Positions 26,384 to 35,466 are shown, counted from the first letter of the stretch. The stretch is 64,000 nucleotides of DNA from an uncultured Flavobacteriaceae bacterium (GCA_947494825.1 CANLWN010000004.1:186001-250000), one strand, 5' to 3'. The notes: generated by a model from the letters alone, not told the origin. Translations and numbers: made by a program.

Positions 26384-28939
26384 CTATGGTTTTGGGGTTA
26401 AGAGTTCTTTTTTGTATTCCTCTAAATTTTTGTGTACTTGAATGATTTTATAGTTGGATGACAAAATTACAAAATTCTCATTGTCAACCTTGTAATCCTT
26501 GTTAATTTTTAGCAGTTCCACATAGCCTAGGGCAAAATCCTTGGACTTAAACCCGTGAACGACCACAAATTGGTCCTCCAAACTGTAGATGTCCTTGGAC
26601 ACCCTGTTCTTGTATTTCAGGTCTACGATGGATTTTTCCAAAAGCTCCTTGAGCTCCTGGGCCTGTTCATCATCACGTATCTTAAATGGAAAGACCACCT
26701 TCCAATTTCCTTTGCCCGAAACTCCTGTTTCCTGTGAAAACACTTTAGGTTCCAGCTTGGGAAGTTGTTCGGCCACCATCTGCTGTGCCTTTTGCCCCTC
26801 AGGATTGTTGGGATAGTTAAGGGCCACGAAATTAAGCGCATCCTTAAACGCTTCATATCCTTGCAGCCTACCTATGGCATTGGCCTTGAGCATTTCAAAC
26901 TTTGGTACGATCTCATCCCCTGTATACCGATTGATGTTTTCCTCCGCCCCTTTGATAACACCCACATACTCTTGCTCCAAATATCTTTTGTACAACTGGG
27001 TATATCGTGCATCTGGGCTATCGGTGGCGTTGGCCAGTACCGCTTGTGGATTTAGAAGTATCTCGGCGTAACGGGAATTTGGGTGGTTTTTAATGATATC
27101 GGCTTTCATTCCTGCCGCCAATGGACTTTCCAATTCCTCATAGATCTTGTACAGATTATACTTGGATGGAAGTACCAGTCGTTCTTCGGGGTCTGCCTTT
27201 AGCACGCCGTTCAATTTGTTGGCCGCCAAAAAGTTTTCCTTGAATTTTTCCTTGTAGATCAAGCCCAATTGATAGTTGGCAAAATTTCTTTCGGTCTTCA
27301 AACTGTCTATGACACCCTCGTCCGATGGTATACGGTCCAAATAAAAATCCACCGAATATTTTTGTTCATCGGTAACCGCTTCCTCCACTTTCCCCGAGGC
27401 CACCCCGATTTCATCCGTTTGTTGTACTGGTAAGGCCCTATTCTTATTGGACCAACGCCAATCGTCCTCCAACACCCGCTCTCCCCATTTGTTCCTGAAA
27501 TCGGTTTTCCCATATCCAAGGCTGGTGATATTGTAGAAATAAAATTTGCCCTTGGTAGCCTTGCCGGCCTTGCTCTGGGAAAAAACATCCAGGCCCGCGT
27601 TTAACCGCTCTTCCTCTTTTAATGCCTCGGCTTCTTCCTTTTCCCTCATCTTGGCAATATAGGTTTCAAAATAGGCCACTCGTTCTGTCTCGTCCATATG
27701 GTATAGCGTAATTACACTATCTGCATATTGTACCACCTCCTCATAGGCGATTACATCTTCCAAATTGTCCAATTTCTTTTTTACGGAACGGTATTTTTTT
27801 GTGTTTTCCCGGAGGTTGGTCAAGGTGCTATCGTAATAGGCTCCCGCGGTCTTATAACCGTTTTGGTCAAAATGGTATTCCGCGAGGTTTTCATAGTTCA
27901 GGGCGTTCAACTGCGGAACGTTCTGGGTAGCACGGAGTGATTTGTTGAAGTAGTCCAGGGCCAAACTGTCGGAGCCATTGGTCAAATGGTATTCCGCTTC
28001 CTGTCTGTAGATCTTATCCAAAAAGGGACGGTTTTCCCTGTTTTCCTCCAAATCGATGAGGTACTCCAACAAGGCCTCCTTGTTCTCCTGGGTAATTTCC
28101 GTGTTCTGTATTTTTTTTAAATGGGCGTTGATCATATAAACCCTGGGTGATTTTCGATTGAGGGCAATGATCTTGTCAAAGGCGTAGTTGGCGCTATCCT
28201 TATGCCCCAACTGGTCATAGAGCTGCCCAATGATAAAATAATATCGGCCTTTTTCCGGATTTTTACGGGTATAGGCAGAGGCAATCTTCAATTGCTGTAT
28301 GGCCGTATCAGGGGCATTCAGGTTTATATAAGCTTGGGCCATCATGGCACGTGCATCCGCGTACTCCTGGTCCCGTAAATCCTCGTACTTGAACAAGCGC
28401 TTCAGGTTTTTGATCGCCAATTCCTCATTTTCCAAACGGATGTTCACTTTCTCCCTCCATATGGTGGCTTCGTTGAGCTTATCGCTTTGCGTGTATTTGC
28501 GAAGCACATAATTGAAGGCTTCCAGCGCAGGGATATAGCGTTGGTCAAAATAGCGCGCCTTGCCCAATAGGAGAAAAGCTTCATCGGTCTGGGGATTGCG
28601 CTCCTCGTCCTTAATGTCCATGCTGTGCTTTTGTATGGCCTTGGTTGCCTTTTCCTCGGCAAGCAAAAATTGTGGGGTATTGTTTTCAGAATCCAATTTT
28701 ACCTCATCCGTCACCTCCAAACGTTCTACGGGAAGGACTTCCCAGTAGTTATCCCGATACGAAGCATTGAGTTGCTCGCGCCCCTCCTCAAAAGCGATAT
28801 TGCCGTTGTAAAGTACGTTGTACTTGGTGTTCAGACCGTGCCAATTGCGATTGACAAAAGCGTCCTTTTTGGTGGAACATCCGTTAAACAGGATTCCAGC
28901 CAAAATCAGAAGTGGAAAAAGTTTGTGCTGAAGCTTCAA
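26384..28939 (-). CDS. sprE: SprE/PorW-type TPR lipoprotein (gliding/type IX secretion)
   Basis: The 851-residue protein has a lipoprotein signal with lipobox FNGC and lipidated C21. The next segment, NRNWHGLNTKYNVLYNGNIAFEEG, is the family hallmark. Many TPR units then fill residues 60-650, and the C-terminus holds a globular SPOR-like part. SprE/PorW is needed for type IX secretion and gliding in Flavobacterium and Porphyromonas. The start is TTG at 28939: no in-frame ATG exists between it and the upstream stop at 28970, and the TTG yields a proper signal peptide. It heads the bactofilin/atp run. Confidence 0.85.
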   Translation of the reverse strand: MKLQHKLFPLLILAGILFNGCSTKKDAFVNRNWHGLNTKYNVLYNGNIAFEEGREQLNASYRDNYWEVLPVERLEVTDEVKLDSENNTPQFLLAEEKATKAIQKHSMDIKDEERNPQTDEAFLLLGKARYFDQRYIPALEAFNYVLRKYTQSDKLNEATIWREKVNIRLENEELAIKNLKRLFKYEDLRDQEYADARAMMAQAYINLNAPDTAIQQLKIASAYTRKNPEKGRYYFIIGQLYDQLGHKDSANYAFDKIIALNRKSPRVYMINAHLKKIQNTEITQENKEALLEYLIDLEENRENRPFLDKIYRQEAEYHLTNGSDSLALDYFNKSLRATQNVPQLNALNYENLAEYHFDQNGYKTAGAYYDSTLTNLRENTKKYRSVKKKLDNLEDVIAYEEVVQYADSVITLYHMDETERVAYFETYIAKMREKEEAEALKEEERLNAGLDVFSQSKAGKATKGKFYFYNITSLGYGKTDFRNKWGERVLEDDWRWSNKNRALPVQQTDEIGVASGKVEEAVTDEQKYSVDFYLDRIPSDEGVIDSLKTERNFANYQLGLIYKEKFKENFLAANKLNGVLKADPEERLVLPSKYNLYKIYEELESPLAAGMKADIIKNHPNSRYAEILLNPQAVLANATDSPDARYTQLYKRYLEQEYVGVIKGAEENINRYTGDEIVPKFEMLKANAIGRLQGYEAFKDALNFVALNYPNNPEGQKAQQMVAEQLPKLEPKVFSQETGVSGKGNWKVVFPFKIRDDEQAQELKELLEKSIVDLKYKNRVSKDIYSLEDQFVVVHGFKSKDFALGYVELLKINKDYKVDNENFVILSSNYKIIQVHKNLEEYKKELLTPKP

Positions 28940-29093
28940 AATTCCTTGGTATTCGTATGTAGTCTTAACTTAAAAACATCCAGATTATTATACTGCTCAT
29001 CGGTAAAATGCACATTATTTTCATTTCGAGGAAAAAAAACAAAAATCCAATAATCCCAATGCACTTTGCCAAGGGCTTCGCTCGTCCCTAAAA

Positions 29094-30107
29094 CTACCAG
29101 GTGGTGGGGCTTTCAAAATCTACCAAATCCCTATTGTATTTGCTCTTATAGGCTACCGGCGATAGGCCCACATATTTTTTAAAGACCGATCTAAAGGCCT
29201 TCTGATCGGAGTACCCCACTCCGAACATTACCTCGGCCACATTGTGCTGGGTAGATTCCAAACGCTTTTTGGCGGCCTCGATCTTTACGCGTTGTATGTA
29301 TTCCAAGGGCGTATTCTGGGTAGCTTTTTTAAATCGCCTTACAAAGTTGCGCCGGCTTACCGAATACATCCCTGCTAATTGCTGTACCGATATTTTATCG
29401 GCCACATTGCCTTCTATGTACCTTTGCGCTTGTTTAATGACCTGATCTTCATGGTCTTTCTGCCCTTGAAAAATGGCGAACTGGTTCTGGCTTTCCCGAT
29501 CAATTTCGATCTCGAAAAACTTGGAAATAAAAATGGCCGTGTCGCGCCCGCAGTATTTTTCTATCAAATGCACAACCAAATTCAGAAAGGAATAAGCGCC
29601 CCCGCTGGTATACAATCCGTCCTCCTCGGTCACCACCTTGTTGGATACTACATTGATCTTTGGATACATTTTTTTCAAAACATCGGTACCGGCCCAATGC
29701 GTCGCGCACTGCTTCCCATCTACCAATCCTGTCTCGGCCAAAATAAAAGCGCCCAAACAAAAACTGGCTACCTCCGCACCATGGTCCAATCTTTGCTTTT
29801 TGATCCATGGTACAAACTCTTGGTTGTTGCGGACATCCGCCAACAGATCATTGGGTTTAAAGGAGGGTATCAATATCAAGTCTGTTCGTTCCACCTCAGA
29901 AAGGACCTTATCGCAATGTATGCTAAAGGCTCCATCGTACAATACGGTATCCTTTTCCACGCCCACCAAATGGATATCAAAAGGAGGCTGGGCTCCATTT
30001 TCTGTTTGTGCCAAAAATTCATTGGCCGCATTAAAAATCTTGTAAGGCCCTATGACACTACTAAGTATGGCATTACTCTTGGGAACCAATATGCTTACGT
30101 GCTTCAT
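29094..30107 (-). CDS. GlxA-type transcriptional regulator (DJ-1/PfpI plus AraC)
   Basis: The 337-residue protein has an N-terminal DJ-1/PfpI-like domain (about 1-190, with SFCLGAFILAETGLVDGK around the nucleophile-elbow Cys) and a C-terminal AraC/XylS double helix-turn-helix (about 230-330, MYSVSRRNFVRRFKKAT and GYSDQKAFRSVFKKYVGLSP). The DJ-1 part in such regulators usually senses a ligand rather than cutting peptides. It is transcribed away from a run of small genes starting at 30232, with about 124 bases between, and is a good candidate for their regulator. The ligand is unknown. Confidence 0.9.
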   Translation of the reverse strand: MKHVSILVPKSNAILSSVIGPYKIFNAANEFLAQTENGAQPPFDIHLVGVEKDTVLYDGAFSIHCDKVLSEVERTDLILIPSFKPNDLLADVRNNQEFVPWIKKQRLDHGAEVASFCLGAFILAETGLVDGKQCATHWAGTDVLKKMYPKINVVSNKVVTEEDGLYTSGGAYSFLNLVVHLIEKYCGRDTAIFISKFFEIEIDRESQNQFAIFQGQKDHEDQVIKQAQRYIEGNVADKISVQQLAGMYSVSRRNFVRRFKKATQNTPLEYIQRVKIEAAKKRLESTQHNVAEVMFGVGYSDQKAFRSVFKKYVGLSPVAYKSKYNRDLVDFESPTTW

Positions 30108-30182
30108 TATGTAATAGGTTTATGTTCAAAAATAGCCTAATTATTTGGCATAAACAACCCTCCAAAGTGGCTGATTTACCCA

Positions 30183-30213
30183 TTTTGGCCCTGTCCTATG
30201 TTTCGTAGCTTTG
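30183..30213 (+). promoter_or_regulatory. Promoter of the small-gene run
   Basis: TTTTGG at 30183-30188 and an exact -7 box TAGCTTTG at 30206-30213 are 17 bases apart. The ATG at 30232 follows 18 bases later. The -7 box overlaps an upstream TTG at 30211, so that TTG cannot be the start. Confidence 0.65.
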
Positions 30214-30231
30214 AAATCAGATGCCCGTTTT

Positions 30232-30555
30232 ATGGAGTTTGAACTGTTCGAAAAAATTAGGGATGCCTTTTGCGCAAAACATACTCATGTAAGTGTGGGT
30301 ACCATGATGAGTTCTCCTGCAATACACTACAAGGGCAAGGTATTTGCCTTTTTTTCACGACGGAGTACCATGGTATTCAAACTGGGCAAGACCTATCCTG
30401 TGGATGCATTGGAAATCGAAATAGAGGTATTCAACCCCTTTAAGAACAAAGCGCCTTTGAGCGGATGGTACGAGGTAGGGTTCAACGACCATGCGGAGTG
30501 GGATGGGCTCACCTCCAAAGCGTTGGAGCTCATGGCATTAAATCCAAAAAAATAA
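30232..30555 (+). CDS. Small TfoX/YjbR-like protein
   Basis: The 107-residue protein has the pattern VGTMMSSPAIHYKGKVFAFF followed by MVFKLG, reminiscent of TfoX-N/YjbR-like domains, where a nucleic-acid-binding-like fold is common. The ATG at 30232 was chosen because the promoter -7 box lies just before it. It is first in the small-gene run and 2 bases from the next gene, so it is translationally close. The family call is weak. Confidence 0.65.
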   Translation: MEFELFEKIRDAFCAKHTHVSVGTMMSSPAIHYKGKVFAFFSRRSTMVFKLGKTYPVDALEIEIEVFNPFKNKAPLSGWYEVGFNDHAEWDGLTSKALELMALNPKK

Positions 30556-30557
30556 GT

Positions 30558-30890
30558 ATGGGAACAAAAGGGGACAAACTGAACCAAGAGGCCACATTGG
30601 CGGCTGAGGCATTGGTCGCAAAGCTGAACGGAATCGATGGGATTACATCAAAAAAGATGTTCGGGGGCCATGGGATATTCCATCATGGGAAAATGTTCGG
30701 AATCGTCAATTCCAAAGGGCAGTCCTTTTTAAAGGCAAATGCCTTCAACAAAGTGGATTTTGAGAAAAGTGGATCTCATAAACACGGTAAAATGCCCTAT
30801 TTCTCTATTCCGGATGCAATCGCAAACGATACGGACAAACTTGTGGAATGGGCCAACAAGGCCCTGAAAACCATTAAATCAGAATCGTGA
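30558..30890 (+). CDS. TfoX/Sxy N-terminal domain protein
   Basis: The 110-residue protein carries the TfoX-N signature ITSKKMFGGHGIFHHGKMFGIV. Stand-alone TfoX-N proteins are common and their function is mostly unknown; TfoX in gamma-proteobacteria promotes competence, but no CRP partner is seen. The ATG at 30558 was chosen over an upstream in-frame start inside the preceding gene. Its TGA stop overlaps the ATG of the next gene by one base. Confidence 0.82.
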   Translation: MGTKGDKLNQEATLAAEALVAKLNGIDGITSKKMFGGHGIFHHGKMFGIVNSKGQSFLKANAFNKVDFEKSGSHKHGKMPYFSIPDAIANDTDKLVEWANKALKTIKSES

Positions 30891-31189
30891 TGAAACATGT
30901 TATGGTGCCGTTTACGATAAAACCGGAAGCATTGGGAGCGGTAGGCCCCATCATTGGCAAATTCATTTCTGCCATCAAAAAAAATGAGCCCAAAACCCTA
31001 TTGTACCAATCATTGCAACAGGCTGATGAGCCTACAAAGTTCATCCATGTAATGACCTTTTCGGATGACGCATCGGAAACTTACCACAAGAAATCCAAGC
31101 ACTGTGCAGAATTCGTTGCGGCCTTGTACCCCTTATGCGAAATTATGCCTAAACCTATAGTATACTATGAAACCAATACCGATATGTGA
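30890..31189 (+). CDS. Antibiotic biosynthesis monooxygenase (ABM)-like protein
   Basis: The 99-residue protein has an ABM ferredoxin-like fold pattern: MKHVMVPFTIKPEAL, a middle TLLYQSLQQADEPTKFIHVMTF, and an end helix with CAEFVAALYP. Such proteins are small dimeric oxidases, or they bind small aromatic compounds. The ATG at 30890 overlaps the upstream stop (TGATG), preferred over GTG three bases earlier. It ends with the same type of junction to the SRPBCC gene. Confidence 0.75.
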   Translation: MKHVMVPFTIKPEALGAVGPIIGKFISAIKKNEPKTLLYQSLQQADEPTKFIHVMTFSDDASETYHKKSKHCAEFVAALYPLCEIMPKPIVYYETNTDM

Positions 31190-31638
31190 TGGTTGACGTG
31201 CTCACGGACATACAAATTTTTTGTCCCCGGCATCGGGTTGCCGAATACGTGGCCAATCCGGATAATGCCCATGAATGGTATGTAAATATAAAATCGGCCG
31301 TATGGTTGACTCCCAAACCGGCGGAAATTGGCACACGGATAGCTTTTAAGGCCAATTTTCTGGGAAGGCAGCTTATGTATACCTACGAAATAGTTGAATT
31401 TGTTCCCATGAAAAGGCTGGTGATGCAAAGCGTCGATGGGCCATTCCCTATGGAAACCAGCTACACCTGGGAAGATTTCAATGGCGGACATACCCATATG
31501 ACCTTGCGAAACAGGGGCAATCCCACGGGCTTTTCAAAATTGGTGGCTCCCTTTATGGCCGCTGCCATGAAAAGGGCAAATGGAAAAGATTTAAAACGGC
31601 TTAAGAAAGTCCTCGAAAACAAAAACCATGCAAGCTAA
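31189..31638 (+). CDS. SRPBCC (START/Bet v 1-like) protein
   Basis: The 149-residue protein has the SRPBCC helix-grip pattern: a beta strand start (VLTDIQIFCPRHRVAEYVAN), central strands (MYTYEIVEFVPMKRLVMQS), and a long C-terminal helix. Proteins of this family bind hydrophobic ligands such as polyketides or lipids. The ATG at 31189 again overlaps the preceding TGA. Ligand unknown. Confidence 0.82.
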   Translation: MVDVLTDIQIFCPRHRVAEYVANPDNAHEWYVNIKSAVWLTPKPAEIGTRIAFKANFLGRQLMYTYEIVEFVPMKRLVMQSVDGPFPMETSYTWEDFNGGHTHMTLRNRGNPTGFSKLVAPFMAAAMKRANGKDLKRLKKVLENKNHAS

Positions 31639-31999
31639 AACCAACCCGGAAGTAGATAATTTTCTGAAGGAGAAAAAACATCCTTTGACTCTTGAGATAC
31701 AGGAGGTCCGAAGAATTATTTTGGAGTCGGACCACCGTATAGAAGAGACCATAAAATGGAAGACTCCCACTTTCATGTACAAGGGGAATATTGCCTCCTT
31801 TTTCTTCAATGCCAAGAAATTTGTAAGCTTAATGTTCCATAAGGGAGCGTTGATCCCTGACGTTTCCGGATTGTTGGAAGGCGATGGCAAAGAAAGTCGG
31901 GTAGCCCGATTTTATGGTTTGGAGGACATTGTCAAAAAGAAGGGTGCGCTACAAGATATCATCAAGGAGTGGATCAAAATCCAGGATACCAAAAAATAA
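31628..31999 (+). CDS. DUF1801 family protein
   Basis: The 123-residue protein matches DUF1801 (YdhG/YdeI-like, also called iron-chaperone-like in some members): EVRRIILESDHRIEETIKWKTPTF, followed by KKFVSLMFHKGA. It overlaps the SRPBCC gene by 11 bases, so it is probably translated from the same mRNA. No catalytic motif is obvious. Confidence 0.85.
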   Translation: MQAKTNPEVDNFLKEKKHPLTLEIQEVRRIILESDHRIEETIKWKTPTFMYKGNIASFFFNAKKFVSLMFHKGALIPDVSGLLEGDGKESRVARFYGLEDIVKKKGALQDIIKEWIKIQDTKK

Positions 32000-32008
32000 A
32001 AGGACCCT

Positions 32009-32668
32009 ATGTTTACGGCAGCCTATACCCATTTTTTTCAAGAACTAACGGAAAACAACAGTACCGCTTGGTTTCATGCCCATAAAAAAAGATATGAGGA
32101 AGTGGCCAAGGGGCCCTTTTTGGAATTGCTCAACCGTTTGTTGCCCACCCTTACGGAATGGGATCATCGTATCCTCCCGGATGCCAAAAAAGCGTTGTTC
32201 CGAATCAACCGGGATATCCGCTTTTCCAAGGACAAATCGCCCTATCATCTCATCTTAAAGGCCGGTTTTTCCCCCAATGGAAAAAAGTCGGTGCTCCCGG
32301 GCTACTATCTGGGGATAGATGCGCACCATATCCATGTGGGAGGCGGCTTGTTCATGGTACAAAGCCCAGAACTAAAAAAAATACGGACCTATATTGCTGA
32401 AAATACCCCTGCGTTCTTGAACCTAATGGGTTCCGAGAACTTTAGGCAGCACTTTGGCGCTTTGAAGGGCGAAAAGGCGAAACGATTGGACAAGGATCTT
32501 CTCCCTGTGGCCGACAAGACCCCTTTGATCTATAACAAGCAGTTCTATGCCATGGCCGAATTTCCACTGGAGCCCTTTTACCAATCGGAAAAGCTTCCGG
32601 AAGAAATTTTGGCACATTTTGCCGGTATTCGCCCATTAAACGAGTATCTCAATCAGGCCCTACACTGA
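32009..32668 (+). CDS. DUF2461 family protein
   Basis: The 219-residue protein matches DUF2461 (TIGR02453): an N-terminal FFQELTENNSTAWFHAHKKRYEE and the core RINRDIRFSKDKSPYH, with GYYLGIDAHHIHVGGGL next. The family is widespread and uncharacterised. It sits 9 bases after DUF1801. Confidence 0.88.
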   Translation: MFTAAYTHFFQELTENNSTAWFHAHKKRYEEVAKGPFLELLNRLLPTLTEWDHRILPDAKKALFRINRDIRFSKDKSPYHLILKAGFSPNGKKSVLPGYYLGIDAHHIHVGGGLFMVQSPELKKIRTYIAENTPAFLNLMGSENFRQHFGALKGEKAKRLDKDLLPVADKTPLIYNKQFYAMAEFPLEPFYQSEKLPEEILAHFAGIRPLNEYLNQALH

Positions 32669-32712
32669 AAAAGAAATCCATAACGATTTATGAATCATAA
32701 AAACGAAAGATC

Positions 32713-33087
32713 ATGACAACACAGGAAGTAGCAAATCAATTGGTAGCGTATTGCAAACAGGGGCAGTTCAATGAAGCCATTAACGCCCTTTACGGGGACA
32801 ATATTGTGAGTATAGAACCAGATGGAGCGCCCATGAAAGAGGTACGGGGCCTGGATGCCGTAAAACAAAAGTCGGAACACTTCAATAGCATGGTAGAGGA
32901 AGTGCACGGTATGGAAATTTCGGAACCCATAGTCGCCGATACGTTTTTTGCCTGCACCATGAAAATGGATGTGACCTTCAAAGGGGCTCCAAGAAGCAGT
33001 ATGGAGGAGGTATGTCTGTACAAAGTGGAAAATGGGAAAATTACCCAGGAAGAATTCTTTTTTACCCCGCAGAACCCGCAGGGGTAG
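32713..33087 (+). CDS. SnoaL-like / NTF2-like protein
   Basis: The 124-residue protein has the NTF2 cone-fold pattern: an N-terminal helix (QEVANQLVAYCKQGQFNEAINALYGDN) then strands carrying SIEPDG, VTFKGA and EEVCLYKVENGKI. Such domains bind small ligands or form enzyme pockets. It lies 44 bases after DUF2461 and may have its own promoter or be the end of the run. Confidence 0.82.
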   Translation: MTTQEVANQLVAYCKQGQFNEAINALYGDNIVSIEPDGAPMKEVRGLDAVKQKSEHFNSMVEEVHGMEISEPIVADTFFACTMKMDVTFKGAPRSSMEEVCLYKVENGKITQEEFFFTPQNPQG

Positions 33088-33112
33088 GATTATGTCTAAA
33101 CGGTCCGTTGGG

Positions 33113-33146
33113 CAACATTGAAAGCACAGCGCGCTTTTCAATGTTG
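33113..33146. terminator. Hairpin between SnoaL-like gene and ABC operon
   Basis: CAACATTGAAAGC and a near-perfect complement GCTTTTCAATGTTG form a strong stem, with a T-rich right flank (TTCTT) but no long T-run. The convergent ABC ATPase gene ends inside it. Probably terminates the plus strand transcript; action on the minus strand is possible. Confidence 0.5.
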
Positions 33147-33860
33147 TTCTTCGCGACGGTTTTTACCGGCAAAGAAACTTTCCAATTCCCTTAAGGTCGC
33201 TTCAGAAGTTTGTATGTCCCTTACGATTTGGCCCTTGTTCAGTACCACGATCCGCTCACAGACCTCCGTTACATGGCTAAGGTCGTGACTCGAAACCAAT
33301 ACGGTTACTTCCCCCTTCTTGGCCAAATCCTTGATTATTCCCTTTAGTCTGATCTGCGTGGTCGGGTCCAAATTGGCAAAGGGCTCATCCAAGATGACCA
33401 CTTCGGGATTTCCGATGAAGGAAGCTACAATACCCGCTTTCTTCTGGTTTCCCTTGGACAGATCACGGAGGTACTTCTTTTGTCCTAGGATCTCTCCGTG
33501 GAAAAAGTCTTCAAATTGGGACAGTAGTCCATCCACATCGGCTTTGTTCTGCCCGCGCAACTCCCCGATAAAATAAAAATATTCTTCCGGGGTAAGGTAA
33601 CCGATCAAAAAGGTCTCGTCTATAAAGGAGGAGGTAAAGGGTTTCCAGGCCTCGCTCGTGTTCACTTGGACCCCATTATTAATGACGTGTCCCGTGGTAG
33701 GCTGTATTAAATCGAGCAACAAGCTGAAAAATGTGGTCTTTCCTGCACCGTTATTGCCCACCAGACCAAAGCTCTGCCCTTTTGGGATTACCAGATCCTC
33801 TATGTTTAATACGGTCTGTGACCCGTATGTTTTAGTAAGGTTTTTTGATTGTATCATCAT
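33138..33860 (-). CDS. ABC transporter ATP-binding protein
   Basis: The 240-residue protein has all ABC motifs: Walker A GNNGAGKT (35-42), the variant signature LSKGNQKK, Walker B VVILDEP with the D-loop ANLD, and the SSHD switch. It forms a pair with the membrane gene 9 bases upstream, and the two are conserved together in flavobacteria. The LSKGN signature is unusual next to the consensus LSGGQ but occurs in exporter-type ATPases of this kind. Substrate unknown. Confidence 0.93.
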   Translation of the reverse strand: MMIQSKNLTKTYGSQTVLNIEDLVIPKGQSFGLVGNNGAGKTTFFSLLLDLIQPTTGHVINNGVQVNTSEAWKPFTSSFIDETFLIGYLTPEEYFYFIGELRGQNKADVDGLLSQFEDFFHGEILGQKKYLRDLSKGNQKKAGIVASFIGNPEVVILDEPFANLDPTTQIRLKGIIKDLAKKGEVTVLVSSHDLSHVTEVCERIVVLNKGQIVRDIQTSEATLRELESFFAGKNRREEQH

Positions 33861-33869
33861 ATCCCTATG

Positions 33870-35339
33870 TTAGCTGTTCTTTTCCTTAAATCCGGCAATC
33901 ATGCCGTATTTCTTTTTTCGATAAATTTCGGTGATCCTGTCCAGCATGGGCTTTCTAAAAGCAATGCCCACCAGCCCCAGGGCAGAGAGCACGCCCAATG
34001 CGACCTCAAAGGAAATTAGAAATTTCAACGCCGGAAAAATAATCATAGGTACGCCCAAGAGTGGTATGAGGACCAAAAACTGCGTGGCTCCCGTGCCCTG
34101 CATATTTGAAAAAGCACTTTTATCCAAATCGATCCTCTTTTTGTTCATGGACCCAAAGAACAGGATAAGCGGAATGTTGATTCCCAAATTGTAAAGTGCA
34201 CTGCTAAGGTTTATAGCCAGGGCCTGCCAGCCAAAATACACATAGGGAATGGAAAGCAGGAACATGACGACCACACTGGCGGAAATGAGCCCTGCCTTGG
34301 ACTCCAGATACTTGCGCAGTGGAATGTTCTGCGCCATCATCATACTATAGTAGGCGCTGTCCCAAGCGGGGATGAACTGCCCAAAGTTCACCAGGAAGAT
34401 GCCCGTAATAAAAATCCCGGCAAAAACCATCATGGCGGAGGTGTTGGAAAATTCGTCCATGGTGTAAAAAACCAGGCCATAGAAAATCATGGCCAGGGAG
34501 AGAAAGACCTGCGTTTTGGTGCGTTTGTTGCGCCAGATCAGTTTAAGGTCCAGTTGTAGAAAGGGAGCGATACTTCCAAATTTTTTGGTCCACCCCAGAT
34601 CGGCCGTAACGGCTTCTTTGGTTTTCTTTTTGAGGGAGGCATCGAGAAATATCCGCCTGCGCAAAAAACGATAGTTAAGGGCATACGTCCCAAGGGCCAA
34701 GGCCAAAGGCACCAGCATGCTTAGGGGAAAATGGTAAAAGGCGTAGAATCCTTTACCGGTAAGCTCGGTCACGGACAGCACCCCAAAGTAGTTAAGGGCA
34801 TAAAGTGCGATGATCACAAGGATTAGGCCGATAAGCGCCCGGTCATTTTTGTTGATCAGAAAGTTCAGGTAATTTACAGTGAGCGATAGGCAGACCACCG
34901 CCAGCAACCAGGATAACAAGTTGGGTAGGGGATAGCCATGAAGGGCCAGCATCACCACGAAGGGGACAAAGAGGACAAGGGAAAAGAAATTATAAAGGGA
35001 CCCTCCGGATTTTGCAAGAATGTAGTGGGTTATGACCCGTTTTTTTACGGGAAGCATCAGTAATGGCTTAACGTCCATCACCGGCAGTTTTTGCATGAAG
35101 TATCTGAAGAAAAGTTCGATCAGCAACCAATACACCAAATACTCGCTGACCTTAGCTAGTGGGTCCGATTCGGGAAATGCCCTCTCCAATAGAAAAAATA
35201 GGCCTACGCCCGCCATGGCCAGGAAAACCAGCATATAAACGGCAAAGAAAACCATAAGTGCCTTGATGGCCATATCCTTGCCCAAACTGGCGGATCGAAA
35301 AAAGGATTTCCATTGCAGGTTTACAAAATGCTTAAACAT
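33870..35339 (-). CDS. DUF5687 ABC transporter permease
   Basis: The 489-residue protein has about 11-13 membrane helices and matches DUF5687, a Bacteroidota exporter permease family (FVNLQWKSFFRSASLGKDMAIKAL start). It pairs with the ATPase that follows at a 9-base distance. The two probably form an ABC-2-like exporter, substrate unknown. Confidence 0.85.
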   Translation of the reverse strand: MFKHFVNLQWKSFFRSASLGKDMAIKALMVFFAVYMLVFLAMAGVGLFFLLERAFPESDPLAKVSEYLVYWLLIELFFRYFMQKLPVMDVKPLLMLPVKKRVITHYILAKSGGSLYNFFSLVLFVPFVVMLALHGYPLPNLLSWLLAVVCLSLTVNYLNFLINKNDRALIGLILVIIALYALNYFGVLSVTELTGKGFYAFYHFPLSMLVPLALALGTYALNYRFLRRRIFLDASLKKKTKEAVTADLGWTKKFGSIAPFLQLDLKLIWRNKRTKTQVFLSLAMIFYGLVFYTMDEFSNTSAMMVFAGIFITGIFLVNFGQFIPAWDSAYYSMMMAQNIPLRKYLESKAGLISASVVVMFLLSIPYVYFGWQALAINLSSALYNLGINIPLILFFGSMNKKRIDLDKSAFSNMQGTGATQFLVLIPLLGVPMIIFPALKFLISFEVALGVLSALGLVGIAFRKPMLDRITEIYRKKKYGMIAGFKEKNS

Positions 35340-35443
35340 GTAGTCTGTAGCTTGCTCTGAGGGGTTAGTGTGGCAAATATATATTTTGTTACAACGACCA
35401 ACTATTTTTTAGGCCATCCTATTTTAAATAACACAGCTTTGCT

Positions 35444-35451
35444 TAGTTTTG
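35444..35451 (+). promoter_or_regulatory. Possible -7 box for the ferredoxin reductase gene
   Basis: TAGTTTTG is an exact TAnnTTTG match ending 15 bases before the ATG at 35467. A T-rich stretch upstream could serve as -33 but no TTG is at ideal spacing. Confidence 0.45.
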
Positions 35452-35466
35452 CACAAAAATTGATTC

